Position numbers and translations under genes: made by a program
Shown: positions 1 to 5,479 of the stretch, piece by piece
How positions within the stretch are numbered: the first letter of the stretch is position 1
Layout: each line of letters opens with the position of its first letter
NCBI GenBank assembly: GCA_947297555.1
Contig: CAMYTM010000042.1
Location: 1 to 5,932, forward strand
Direction: 5' to 3'
Origin: an uncultured Mycoplasmatota bacterium
Lineage (GTDB): Bacteria; Bacillota_I; Bacilli_A; RF39; UBA660
Length of the DNA: 5,932 nucleotides
Notes under the pieces: model-generated
The model's database searches: none
The model's input: the letters and a program-made list of their open reading frames with translations, nothing else
What the model was told of the DNA's origin: nothing

Positions 1-1
1 A

Positions 2-844
2 TCTTATAGTGTAGATAGGAGTATCCTTTATGCGTTAGGAGATTTTGCGGGTGTGGGGGTTACTTATCACTATCAGGCTAATATCTATGCTAGAAAACAT
101 CGTAATGAAAGAGCAAGTTATCGAATTAAAGTAAATCATGTTCATAATTTCGAAGAAGTTGTACAAGCACTTTATAATCATCCTGATACTTTTATAATAC
201 CTCATGAATATTTAAAGGAATATAGTGAACAAGAACTAAGGTATTTAAAAAGTATTCAAAATTACTTACATATAATTGATTTAAGGGATGAAAAAAGAAG
301 TAAGGAATTAAATGAGGTTACAAATGTTTTGGAGGAGTTGTATTATAAAAAAAAGAGAACCATAAAAGAGCACTTTAAATTAAAAAAATATGATAAGTTA
401 GAAAATAAATTGTTGAATAAAGAAAGACTTGCAAGATATAATAATAGCAAGGCTAAACAATATTTGCTTTTTAAAAATATGCATGAGGAGAACAATAATA
501 TCATTGATTCTATACTAAAAGAAGAAAGAGATTATCGAATCTATCGTAAGTTTAAGAATTCCTCTAGAGTAGGTAAAAAGTATTTTTTAATTGATAAAGA
601 TGGAAATTATAGAGCGATTTTAGAATTTGTAAGCGAAGAGGCTATTCCTTTTAAGGATTTAACAGATGATATGGTAAATTATAAAATTAGTGGTTTTAAA
701 AGTTTTAAAGATTATAAGCAAGATTTATATTATAAGTTTGTGGAAGAAAGCAAATGGTATCGGGAAGATTTTAATGATAATTCGAAAATTTGTTATGCCA
801 AGTTTGTATTGCAAGAAATTATAGTAAATAATAGAACAAGATAA
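2..844 (+). CDS. Unrecognised basic, charged protein, 5' end outside window
   Basis: I do not recognise this protein. The frame is open from base 2 to the TAA at 842-844 and has no ATG near the left edge, so the true start probably lies upstream. A GTG at 53 would give 263 residues. It is preceded by AGGAG at 37-41, but 11 bases away, longer than the 5-9 base spacing of most other genes here, so I prefer a truncated gene. Counting from that GTG, residues about 80-165 are rich in Lys, Glu, Arg and Asn with few prolines and are probably helical, possibly coiled coil. Residues 176-192 (YFLIDKDGNYRAILEF) look like a beta hairpin. The C-terminal part is rich in Tyr, Phe and Lys. There is no signal peptide or membrane segment in the visible part, so it is probably cytoplasmic. 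It ends 14 bases before the CotH-like gene with no promoter between them, suggesting cotranscription. That the frame is coding is fairly sure; the function is unknown. Confidence 0.72.
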   Translation, partial: SYSVDRSILYALGDFAGVGVTYHYQANIYARKHRNERASYRIKVNHVHNFEEVVQALYNHPDTFIIPHEYLKEYSEQELRYLKSIQNYLHIIDLRDEKRSKELNEVTNVLEELYYKKKRTIKEHFKLKKYDKLENKLLNKERLARYNNSKAKQYLLFKNMHEENNNIIDSILKEERDYRIYRKFKNSSRVGKKYFLIDKDGNYRAILEFVSEEAIPFKDLTDDMVNYKISGFKSFKDYKQDLYYKFVEESKWYREDFNDNSKICYAKFVLQEIIVNNRTR

Positions 845-847
845 AAA

Positions 848-854
848 GCGAGGT
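848..854 (+). promoter_or_regulatory. Ribosome binding site of the CotH-like gene
   Basis: GCGAGGT, with the GAGG core at 850-853, lies 5 bases before the ATG at 859. It supports that start and sits in the 14-base gap after the upstream stop codon. Confidence 0.6.
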
Positions 855-858
855 AGTT

Positions 859-2130
859 ATGGAGAAAAAGAATAAAAAGTGGATAGAAAATTTTGGAGTT
901 CAAGTTATTTTCATTTGTTTTTGTTTTTTGTTAACAATTGGATGTCTTGTTTGTAGTATTGAAAAGGAAGAATCATTAGAAGTTGAAGAAGAAATCCAAG
1001 AAATTGCTAAAGAATTGCCAAAGGTGTATTTTGAAGGGGACATTGCAGACATGAATTCTAAGGAAGATGTTCGTAATATTAAATTGAAATATGAAAGTGA
1101 AGAACTTAATTTTGATGCTTATACTAAGATTAAGATTCAAGGAACTTCAAGCCTTGCTTATGAAAAAAAGAATTATACGATAAATTTATATGAAGATGAT
1201 ACATTTAGCACTGAAATGAAGATTGATGTAGGATTTGGAGATGCTAGTAAGTATTGTTTAAAAGCCAATTGGATTGATAAAACACATGCTAGGAATATTG
1301 TGACAGCAAGACTTGTTAGTGATATTCAAGAAAGATATAATTTGTTTATGAATACTCCAAATAATGGAGTTATTGATGGTTTTCCTATTGAAGTGTATAT
1401 TAATGGAGAATTTTTAGGTATTTATACTTGGAATATTCCAAAAGATGCTTGGATGTTTAATATGGATGAAGAAAATGAAAATCATATAGTTTTATCTGGA
1501 GAAAGATGGGAAGATGGCAATTTATTTCAAGATTTAGCAAATTATATACAATGGGATGTGGAAGTTGGAGAAAAAAATGATGTTACTTTAACTAAGTTTA
1601 ATCGTTTAGTTGGATTTGTTAAGAATAGTACTGATGAATTGTTCAAAGAAGAAATTTCTAATTACTTAAATTTGGATTCTGTTATTCATTATTATATAAT
1701 GTTAGAATTTGCGGAACTGATTGATAATAGTGCTAAGAATATGTTGATGGTGACTTATGATGGAACTATTTGGTATCCTAGTTTGTATGACTTAGATACA
1801 TCTTTTGGGACAGATTGTTATGGAAATGAACTTTTAGATTACAATAAAATTAATGATTCTTTTGTAAGTAATTTATGGAAAAAGTTGGTTCGCTGTTTTC
1901 CAAACGAAATAAAGGAACGTTATTTTGCTTTAAGAGAAGATATATTGACAAAAGAAAATATTATGAATATGTTTTTAGATTTTGAAAACTCTATTCCAGA
2001 AGAAGTATTTTTAAAAGAACAAGCAAAATGGGGAGAAAATTTGCCAGGATATGGTTTAGAACAGATAGAAGAGTTTTTGAAAGCTAGAATTCCAATTGTA
2101 GATGATTATATGAATACTCTTAGTGAATAA
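859..2130 (+). CDS. CotH-family protein (extracytoplasmic kinase-like), membrane-anchored
   Basis: This 423-residue protein has a short basic N-terminus, a hydrophobic segment at residues about 12-34, an acidic stalk (35-52) and a long extracytoplasmic domain that matches the CotH family. Visible family motifs are IQGTSS at 93-98, KANWIDKTHARN at 135-146, FPIEVYINGEFLGIYTW at 175-191, and YDLDTSFG at 310-317. B. subtilis CotH is an atypical kinase that phosphorylates spore coat proteins, but many relatives occur outside sporulation loci. Asp289 and Asn294 (IDNSAKN) followed by Asp311 or Asp313 have the spacing expected for a kinase catalytic loop and metal-binding Asp; this residue assignment is my inference. 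The hydrophobic segment could be an uncleaved anchor or a lipoprotein signal ending TIGC (Cys29), but Thr at -3 and Ile at -2 are poor for a lipobox, so I favour an anchor. It carries four cysteines (20, 22, 29, 32). No CotB/CotG-like substrate or VTC-domain partner is seen nearby. The family call is fairly secure; kinase activity and substrate are not shown. Confidence 0.85.
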   Translation: MEKKNKKWIENFGVQVIFICFCFLLTIGCLVCSIEKEESLEVEEEIQEIAKELPKVYFEGDIADMNSKEDVRNIKLKYESEELNFDAYTKIKIQGTSSLAYEKKNYTINLYEDDTFSTEMKIDVGFGDASKYCLKANWIDKTHARNIVTARLVSDIQERYNLFMNTPNNGVIDGFPIEVYINGEFLGIYTWNIPKDAWMFNMDEENENHIVLSGERWEDGNLFQDLANYIQWDVEVGEKNDVTLTKFNRLVGFVKNSTDELFKEEISNYLNLDSVIHYYIMLEFAELIDNSAKNMLMVTYDGTIWYPSLYDLDTSFGTDCYGNELLDYNKINDSFVSNLWKKLVRCFPNEIKERYFALREDILTKENIMNMFLDFENSIPEEVFLKEQAKWGENLPGYGLEQIEEFLKARIPIVDDYMNTLSE

Positions 2131-2135
2131 TTTTG

Positions 2136-2163
2136 TTGAATTTTAGAAATTTTATGTTATAAT
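2136..2163 (+). promoter_or_regulatory. Extended -10 sigma-A-type promoter for the SH3b/YkuD gene
   Basis: TTGAAT at 2136-2141 is a near-consensus -35. After a 16-base spacer comes a perfect TATAAT at 2158-2163, preceded by TG one base upstream (2155-2156), giving an extended -10. Transcription would start near 2170, leaving a leader of about 27 bases. It lies just after the CotH-like stop codon, so the SH3b/YkuD gene is probably its own transcription unit. Confidence 0.75.
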
Positions 2164-2180
2164 AATATCTGTTTCTAAAA

Positions 2181-2189
2181 AAGGGGGAA
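2181..2189 (+). promoter_or_regulatory. Ribosome binding site of the SH3b lipoprotein
   Basis: AAGGGGGAA, with its G run at 2183-2187, ends about 9 bases before the ATG at 2197 and decides that start. Confidence 0.6.
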
Positions 2190-2196
2190 AAGTTTT

Positions 2197-2679
2197 ATGT
2201 TTGATTTTAGGAAAACAAAAAGAGCAATATTATGTGCTTCCATGTTAAGTTTACTTAGTATATCTTTAAATGGTTGCAATACGAAAGATGATGATTTCTC
2301 AAATGAAGTTTTGGAAGAAAAATTAACAGATTTAGAAAATTCAATTGAGTTATTAAAAAAGGAAAACAGATTATCAGAAATTACTAAAACTTTGAACGAA
2401 GCGTTACATTGTTTAAAAAAATCACAAGAAAAGTTTATTGCAGTTCCTTCTGTCATGGCAAAAGAAAATGTAAATATTCGTACCTCTGATGTTGATGGAG
2501 AACTTATGGGAACATTAGTAAAGGGATCTACTTTAGAAATAGCAGAGAGTATGCCTCATGGTTGGTATAAGGTATTCTATTATGACAAAATTGGTTATAT
2601 AAAAGGAGATTATGTAAAAGAAATAGATACTTATAAGAAAAATGGCAAGTCAAAAAGTATGCTATGTAGAAGAAGATAG
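2197..2679 (+). CDS. SH3b-domain lipoprotein, N-terminal piece of a frame-disrupted L,D-transpeptidase
   Basis: This is the 5' piece, 160 residues as read. It has a lipoprotein signal peptide: basic start, hydrophobic core at about 9-24, and lipobox SLNGC with the lipidated Cys at residue 27, so the product would be anchored to the outer face of the membrane. Residues about 32-80 are charged and helical, a likely linker or coiled coil. Residues about 86-143 form a bacterial SH3 domain, recognisable from NVNIRTS at 91-97, GTLVKGSTLEI at 105-115, GWYKV at 122-126 and GYIKGDYV at 133-140; such domains commonly bind peptidoglycan or peptide stems. After TYKK (145-148) the frame goes wrong: the last 12 residues are basic, unlike any SH3b or YkuD sequence, and end at TAG 2677-2679. 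The sensible continuation lies in the next frame. As it stands the product would be a membrane-tethered SH3b protein without a catalytic domain. Confidence 0.75.
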   Translation: MFDFRKTKRAILCASMLSLLSISLNGCNTKDDDFSNEVLEEKLTDLENSIELLKKENRLSEITKTLNEALHCLKKSQEKFIAVPSVMAKENVNIRTSDVDGELMGTLVKGSTLEIAESMPHGWYKVFYYDKIGYIKGDYVKEIDTYKKNGKSKSMLCRRR

Positions 2680-3223
2680 AGAAACTATGATTACAATTCC
2701 TAAAGAAGTATCTATGACTGGAAAGGAAGAGTATGAAGTACTTCCAGAATTTGAATGTTTAGAAATTTATGAAGAATATGAAGATAAGTATTTAGCAAAA
2801 ACAAATGATTATATTGGTTATGTCCCCAAAACAAATTTAGGAGAACTTAAGGAAACATTTGTAGATATTGACATTAGTAGCCAAGAATTAAAATTATATG
2901 AGAATAATGAGATTATTTTAAAGACACCAGTTGTTACAGGTAATCTTTCTGAAAAAGATTGTGACTCTGATAAGGGGTTATTTGAAATTTATAAGTTTAA
3001 AGAAAATGATTATTTGAGAGGTCCTGGATATGCCTCTTATGTAGAATATGCGGCTTTTTATAATAAAGGTGAGGCGATTCATGATGCTAGTTGGCGTAGT
3101 ATTTATGGAGGAAATATTTATGGAACAAATGGTTCTCATGGTTGTATTAATACACCTCGTGATAATGCTTTGAAATTAAAAAAACATGTATCTATTGGCA
3201 CTGAAGTTATAGTACATGAGTAA
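2642..3223 (+). CDS. YkuD-type L,D-transpeptidase catalytic piece, downstream of frame disruption
   Basis: This 193-residue frame holds the catalytic half. Residues about 14-66 look like a second SH3b domain (YIGYVPKTNLGEL at 57-69). Residues 72-193 are a YkuD domain: VDIDISSQELKLYENNEII at 74-92, TPVVTG at 95-100, IHDASWR at 146-152, and SHGCINTP at 165-172. The family's catalytic Cys is Cys168 in HGCIN, with His147 and His166 as the conserved histidines, so the active site looks intact. Enzymes of this family make 3-3 peptidoglycan crosslinks and are outside the membrane. Read alone from the ATG at 2642, it has no signal peptide and no ribosome binding site at normal distance (the nearest AGGAG, at 2604-2608, is more than 30 bases upstream). 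A cytoplasmic product would be useless for wall work. I therefore think this ATG is not a real start and the region is the second half of the gene starting at 2197. Confidence 0.8.
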   Translation: MASQKVCYVEEDRETMITIPKEVSMTGKEEYEVLPEFECLEIYEEYEDKYLAKTNDYIGYVPKTNLGELKETFVDIDISSQELKLYENNEIILKTPVVTGNLSEKDCDSDKGLFEIYKFKENDYLRGPGYASYVEYAAFYNKGEAIHDASWRSIYGGNIYGTNGSHGCINTPRDNALKLKKHVSIGTEVIVHE

Positions 3224-3228
3224 TGAAG

Positions 3229-3254
3229 AAAAGGGCGATATGTGTTCTTTTTTT
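3229..3254 (+). terminator. Probable rho-independent terminator after the YkuD gene
   Basis: AAAAGGGCG (3229-3237) can pair with TGTTCTTTT (3243-3251) around a five-base loop, giving a 9-bp stem that includes three G-U pairs. A seven-T run spans 3248-3254. It begins 5 bases after the stop codon. The stem is weak and overlaps the T run, so the call is moderate. Confidence 0.5.
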
Positions 3255-3390
3255 GTGTCTTCTATAATCGTATACTTATATGAAATTAGTAATAGTTTTA
3301 AATTCTGAAAATTAATATTGATTATTGGTTTTATAGAGTAAAAATATTGTAAGAAATATTCATAAAAAGTTCTATTTAATTTTAAAGTGG

Positions 3391-3433
3391 TTATCTATTT
3401 GATGCTTTCATTTAAAATCTAGCAAATAGATAA
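3391..3433. repeat. Perfect 11-bp inverted repeat with 21-base spacer
   Basis: TTATCTATTTG (3391-3401) and CAAATAGATAA (3423-3433) are exact reverse complements separated by 21 bases, which themselves contain the palindromic ATTTAAAA/T core. No T run directly follows either arm, so it is not a typical terminator. It may be a regulatory hairpin or a protein-binding site; its role is unknown. Confidence 0.55.
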
Positions 3434-3589
3434 GAATAATTTAGTTTTTATGGAATTTATTTTAATATAAATGTTTCTTTTTGTTTATAGAGAAGAAAAA
3501 GATAATACAAAATGTTCAAATTTAAAGTAGTGCTATTAAAAAAGAATGTAGTAGATTTTGAAAATGAATTTTTACTTTTAAACTTCTTA

Positions 3590-3617
3590 TTTACTTATAT
3601 TCTTTATATGATATAAT
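3590..3617 (+). promoter_or_regulatory. Extended -10 promoter of the lipoprotein-MBOAT-DHHW operon
   Basis: TATAAT at 3612-3617 is perfect and has TG at 3609-3610, one base upstream, giving an extended -10. A weaker -35, TTTACT at 3590-3595, sits 16 bases before it. Transcription would start near 3624, so the leader is only about 16 bases and consists almost entirely of the ribosome binding site. Confidence 0.7.
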
Positions 3618-3626
3618 GTGAAAAAG

Positions 3627-3633
3627 AGAGGAG
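3627..3633 (+). promoter_or_regulatory. Strong ribosome binding site of the small lipoprotein
   Basis: AGAGGAG ends 6 bases before the ATG at 3640, near-perfect for a Gram-positive start, and it fixes that start. Confidence 0.75.
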
Positions 3634-3639
3634 AAAAAA

Positions 3640-4092
3640 ATGAAAAAGATAATTTGTTTATTATGCCTATTAGCATCTTGTTTTGTATTAACTGGATGTG
3701 GTGAAAAAAATATTGAGGGTTCTTTACAAGATATCATGGCAAAGTTATACGAAGGTATTTCCGAGGAAGAAAAACCAATGTTATTAGAAAATATAGAATT
3801 AAATAATGAAAATTTTGAATATTTTGCATTTACAAATTTACAATATAAAGAAGCTATTGCGAGTGAATCTATGACCGGTTCAACAGCTCATTCTGTTGTT
3901 TTAATTCGTTTAGAAAACGCAAAAGATAGCGAACAAGTTGTAAAGGATATTGAGGAAAAAGCAAATCCACGTAAATGGATTTGCGTTGAAGCAGAGAATA
4001 CTTACGTATTATCTAAAGGAGATTTAGTAGTTTTAATTATGTCAAATGAATTAGCTCCAAAAATAAAAGATAATTTTGAAAAATTAAGTTAG
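3640..4092 (+). CDS. Small DUF4358-like lipoprotein
   Basis: This 150-residue protein has a clear lipoprotein signal: MKK start, hydrophobic core at about 4-16, lipobox LTGC with the lipidated Cys at residue 20. The mature part of about 130 residues would sit on the outer face of the membrane. Its order resembles, from memory, the DUF4358 family: an N-terminal helix (28-38), a strand pair around 59-67 and 85-92 (SVVLIRLENAKD at 85-96), a helix at 97-108, then YVLSKGDLVVLIMSN at 122-136, the family's typical ending with a strand pair and turn. No catalytic motif is visible, so it is probably a binding or accessory protein. It is the first gene of an operon with the MBOAT and DHHW genes, only 8 bases separating its stop from the next start; I recall DUF4358-type proteins beside MBOAT/DHHW genes in other Firmicutes. 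The lipoprotein call is firm; the family call is tentative and the function unknown. Confidence 0.78.
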   Translation: MKKIICLLCLLASCFVLTGCGEKNIEGSLQDIMAKLYEGISEEEKPMLLENIELNNENFEYFAFTNLQYKEAIASESMTGSTAHSVVLIRLENAKDSEQVVKDIEEKANPRKWICVEAENTYVLSKGDLVVLIMSNELAPKIKDNFEKLS

Positions 4093-4097
4093 AGGGA
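4091..4097 (+). promoter_or_regulatory. Ribosome binding site of the MBOAT gene, overlapping the previous stop
   Basis: AGAGGGA overlaps the TAG stop (4090-4092) of the lipoprotein gene and lies 3 bases before the ATG at 4101 (GAGG core at 4092-4095). The overlap suggests coupled translation. Confidence 0.55.
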
Positions 4098-4100
4098 AGT

Positions 4101-5477
4101 ATGTTATTTTCAAGTATAAGTTTTCTCTTCTTTTTTTTGCCTTGTTTACTTCTTTGTTATTTTTTAGTTCCTAAAAAAGTAAAAAATTATGTTTTACTCT
4201 TTTTTAGTTTCTTTTTTTACTATTTTGGAGAAAAGAACTATATATTTCTACTATTTATTATTTGCCTTGTAAATTTTTTCTTAGGGTGTATTATTGAACA
4301 TAAGCAAAGTAAGTTTTGGTTTTATTCTGGCATTTTATTCAATATTTTCGTACTTTTTTACTATAAATATACCAACTTTTTTTTGGAAGTGTCTTTTTCA
4401 TTTTTTAAACAAAATCCTCCTATTTTAAATATCGTTTTACCATTAGGAATTAGTTTCTTTACGTTTCAAAATTTAAGTTATTTATGTGATGTTTATAAAA
4501 AAGTAGTACCATGTCAAAACAATTTTTTTACATATTGTATGTATATTACTCTATTTCCTCAACTTATAGCAGGACCCATTATAAGATATAAGGATATTAG
4601 TGAAGAATTAAAGAAAAGAGAAGAAAATATAAATAGTTTTAGTGAGGGGGTATCAAGATTTATTATTGGGCTTTCTAAAAAAGTGCTACTTGCTGATGGG
4701 ATGTATTTATTTAGTACTAAAATTTTAGAAGGTAATATGTCTTTTTTTTCTTATTGGTTGGTAGCTTTAGGACTTATGTTACAAATTTACTATGATTTCT
4801 CTGGTTATTCTGATATGGCAATTGGATTGGGTAAAATGTTTGGCTTTCATTTTAAAGAAAATTTTAATTATCCTTTCATTGCATCATCTATTACAGATTT
4901 CTGGCGAAGGTGGCATATTTCTTTATCTAGTTTTTTTAAAGATTATGTTTATATTCCTATGGGAGGGAATCGCTTTACAAAGTTAAAAACTATTCGTAAT
5001 ATATTTGTTGTATGGTTTCTGACAGGATTTTGGCATGGAGCAAGTTGGAATTTTATTTTATGGGGAATTTATTTTTTTGTCTTACTATTAGTAGAAAAAT
5101 TTTTTTTGAAAAAGTATTTAAAGTCAAATTTTTTGGCGCACTTTTATACGTTATTTTTTGTTTGTATTAGTTTTGTCTTATTTAGTTTTACGGATTTAAA
5201 CGAATTATTTTCATTTTTAAAAGGAATGTTTGCTATACATAAAGACTTAATAAATAATCATGCTTTATATTATTTAAAAAACTATGGTCTTCTTTTATTT
5301 ATTGCTATTTTAGGATGTACGCCATTTTTTAAAAATTTATTCAAAAAAATTGAGAAAGGAAAAAAAAGCAAATGGATTTATGGATTTACTAGTTTGGGTC
5401 TTATCCTCTTATTTTTGATTTCTGTAGTTAAAATAATTAGTAGTTCGTTTCAACCATTCATTTACTTTCGATTTTAA
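4101..5477 (+). CDS. MBOAT-family membrane O-acyltransferase (AlgI/DltB-like)
   Basis: This 458-residue polytopic membrane protein has the usual length and the full motif set of the AlgI/DltB-type MBOAT family. These include PLGISFFTFQNLSYLCDVY (114-132), FPQLIAGPIIRYKDI (152-166), YDFSGYSDMAIGLGKMFGF (231-249), FNYPF (255-259), FWRRWHISLSSFFKDYVYIP (267-286) and the catalytic-type WFLTGFWHGASWNFILWG (305-322). His312 is the invariant MBOAT histidine, and His272 is the other conserved histidine. The protein ends PFIYFRF, typical for this group. Such enzymes move acyl groups, usually acetyl, across the membrane to an acceptor such as an exopolysaccharide or wall polymer. The neighbours are a lipoprotein and a DHHW protein rather than dltA, dltC and dltD, so D-alanylation of teichoic acid is unlikely and polysaccharide O-acetylation is more plausible, though the substrate cannot be told. 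It is packed between its neighbours with gaps of 8 and 2 bases. Confidence 0.93.
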   Translation: MLFSSISFLFFFLPCLLLCYFLVPKKVKNYVLLFFSFFFYYFGEKNYIFLLFIICLVNFFLGCIIEHKQSKFWFYSGILFNIFVLFYYKYTNFFLEVSFSFFKQNPPILNIVLPLGISFFTFQNLSYLCDVYKKVVPCQNNFFTYCMYITLFPQLIAGPIIRYKDISEELKKREENINSFSEGVSRFIIGLSKKVLLADGMYLFSTKILEGNMSFFSYWLVALGLMLQIYYDFSGYSDMAIGLGKMFGFHFKENFNYPFIASSITDFWRRWHISLSSFFKDYVYIPMGGNRFTKLKTIRNIFVVWFLTGFWHGASWNFILWGIYFFVLLLVEKFFLKKYLKSNFLAHFYTLFFVCISFVLFSFTDLNELFSFLKGMFAIHKDLINNHALYYLKNYGLLLFIAILGCTPFFKNLFKKIEKGKKSKWIYGFTSLGLILLFLISVVKIISSSFQPFIYFRF

Positions 5478-5479
5478 TT

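Larger units (their letters stand above)
2197..3223 (+). pseudogene. Frame-disrupted lipoprotein SH3b-SH3b-YkuD L,D-transpeptidase
   Basis: The two overlapping frames (2197-2679 and 2642-3223) join into one normal protein with a +1 shift. The crossing must lie after the TAG at 2624-2626 in the downstream frame and before the TAG at 2677-2679 in the upstream frame. Two five-A runs, 2638-2642 and 2652-2656, are the likeliest places. Dropping one A from the first gives TYKK followed by MASQKVCYVEED and a continuous protein of about 341 residues: lipobox, helical linker, SH3b, SH3b, YkuD, a standard Gram-positive order. A recent inactivating indel, an error in the source sequence, or recoding could all explain it. 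The intact motifs downstream favour a recent event or a sequence error over an old pseudogene. Confidence 0.7.
3224..3639. other. 416-base gene-free, extremely AT-rich interval
   Basis: I see no gene in either strand here. Apart from the terminator at its left end, the inverted repeat at 3391-3433 and the promoter and ribosome binding site at its right end, there is nothing I can name. Candidate reading frames are 20 codons or shorter and lack ribosome binding sites. It could be a decayed gene or a regulatory spacer; no tRNA-like or recognisable riboswitch fold was noticed. Confidence 0.6.

Noticed and set aside
2175..2456. 93-codon open frame on the minus strand
   Set aside because: It lies antisense inside the SH3b lipoprotein gene, has no ribosome binding site and an unconvincing composition; the + strand reading has a lipobox and a domain.
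2638..2656. Programmed frameshifting or transcript slippage at the A runs
   Set aside because: The runs are only five A long, shorter than runs usually needed for polymerase slippage, and the needed shift is +1 without a stop-codon-linked slippery site; a mutation or sequence error is simpler, though not excluded.
3263..3268. TATAAT as a further promoter -10
   Set aside because: No acceptable -35 at 16-18 bases upstream, no TG extension, and no gene follows within 370 bases; it sits right behind the terminator.
3280..3315. Short frame starting MKLVIVLNSEN
   Set aside because: Only 11 residues and no ribosome binding site; it looks like a protein start but nothing continues it.
3471..3530. 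19-residue frame in the gene-free interval
   Set aside because: No Shine-Dalgarno sequence upstream and no recognisable content; expected by chance in AT-rich DNA.
4792..4986. 64-codon open frame on the + strand
   Set aside because: It is an out-of-frame shadow of the MBOAT gene, covering its most conserved motifs in the proper frame.
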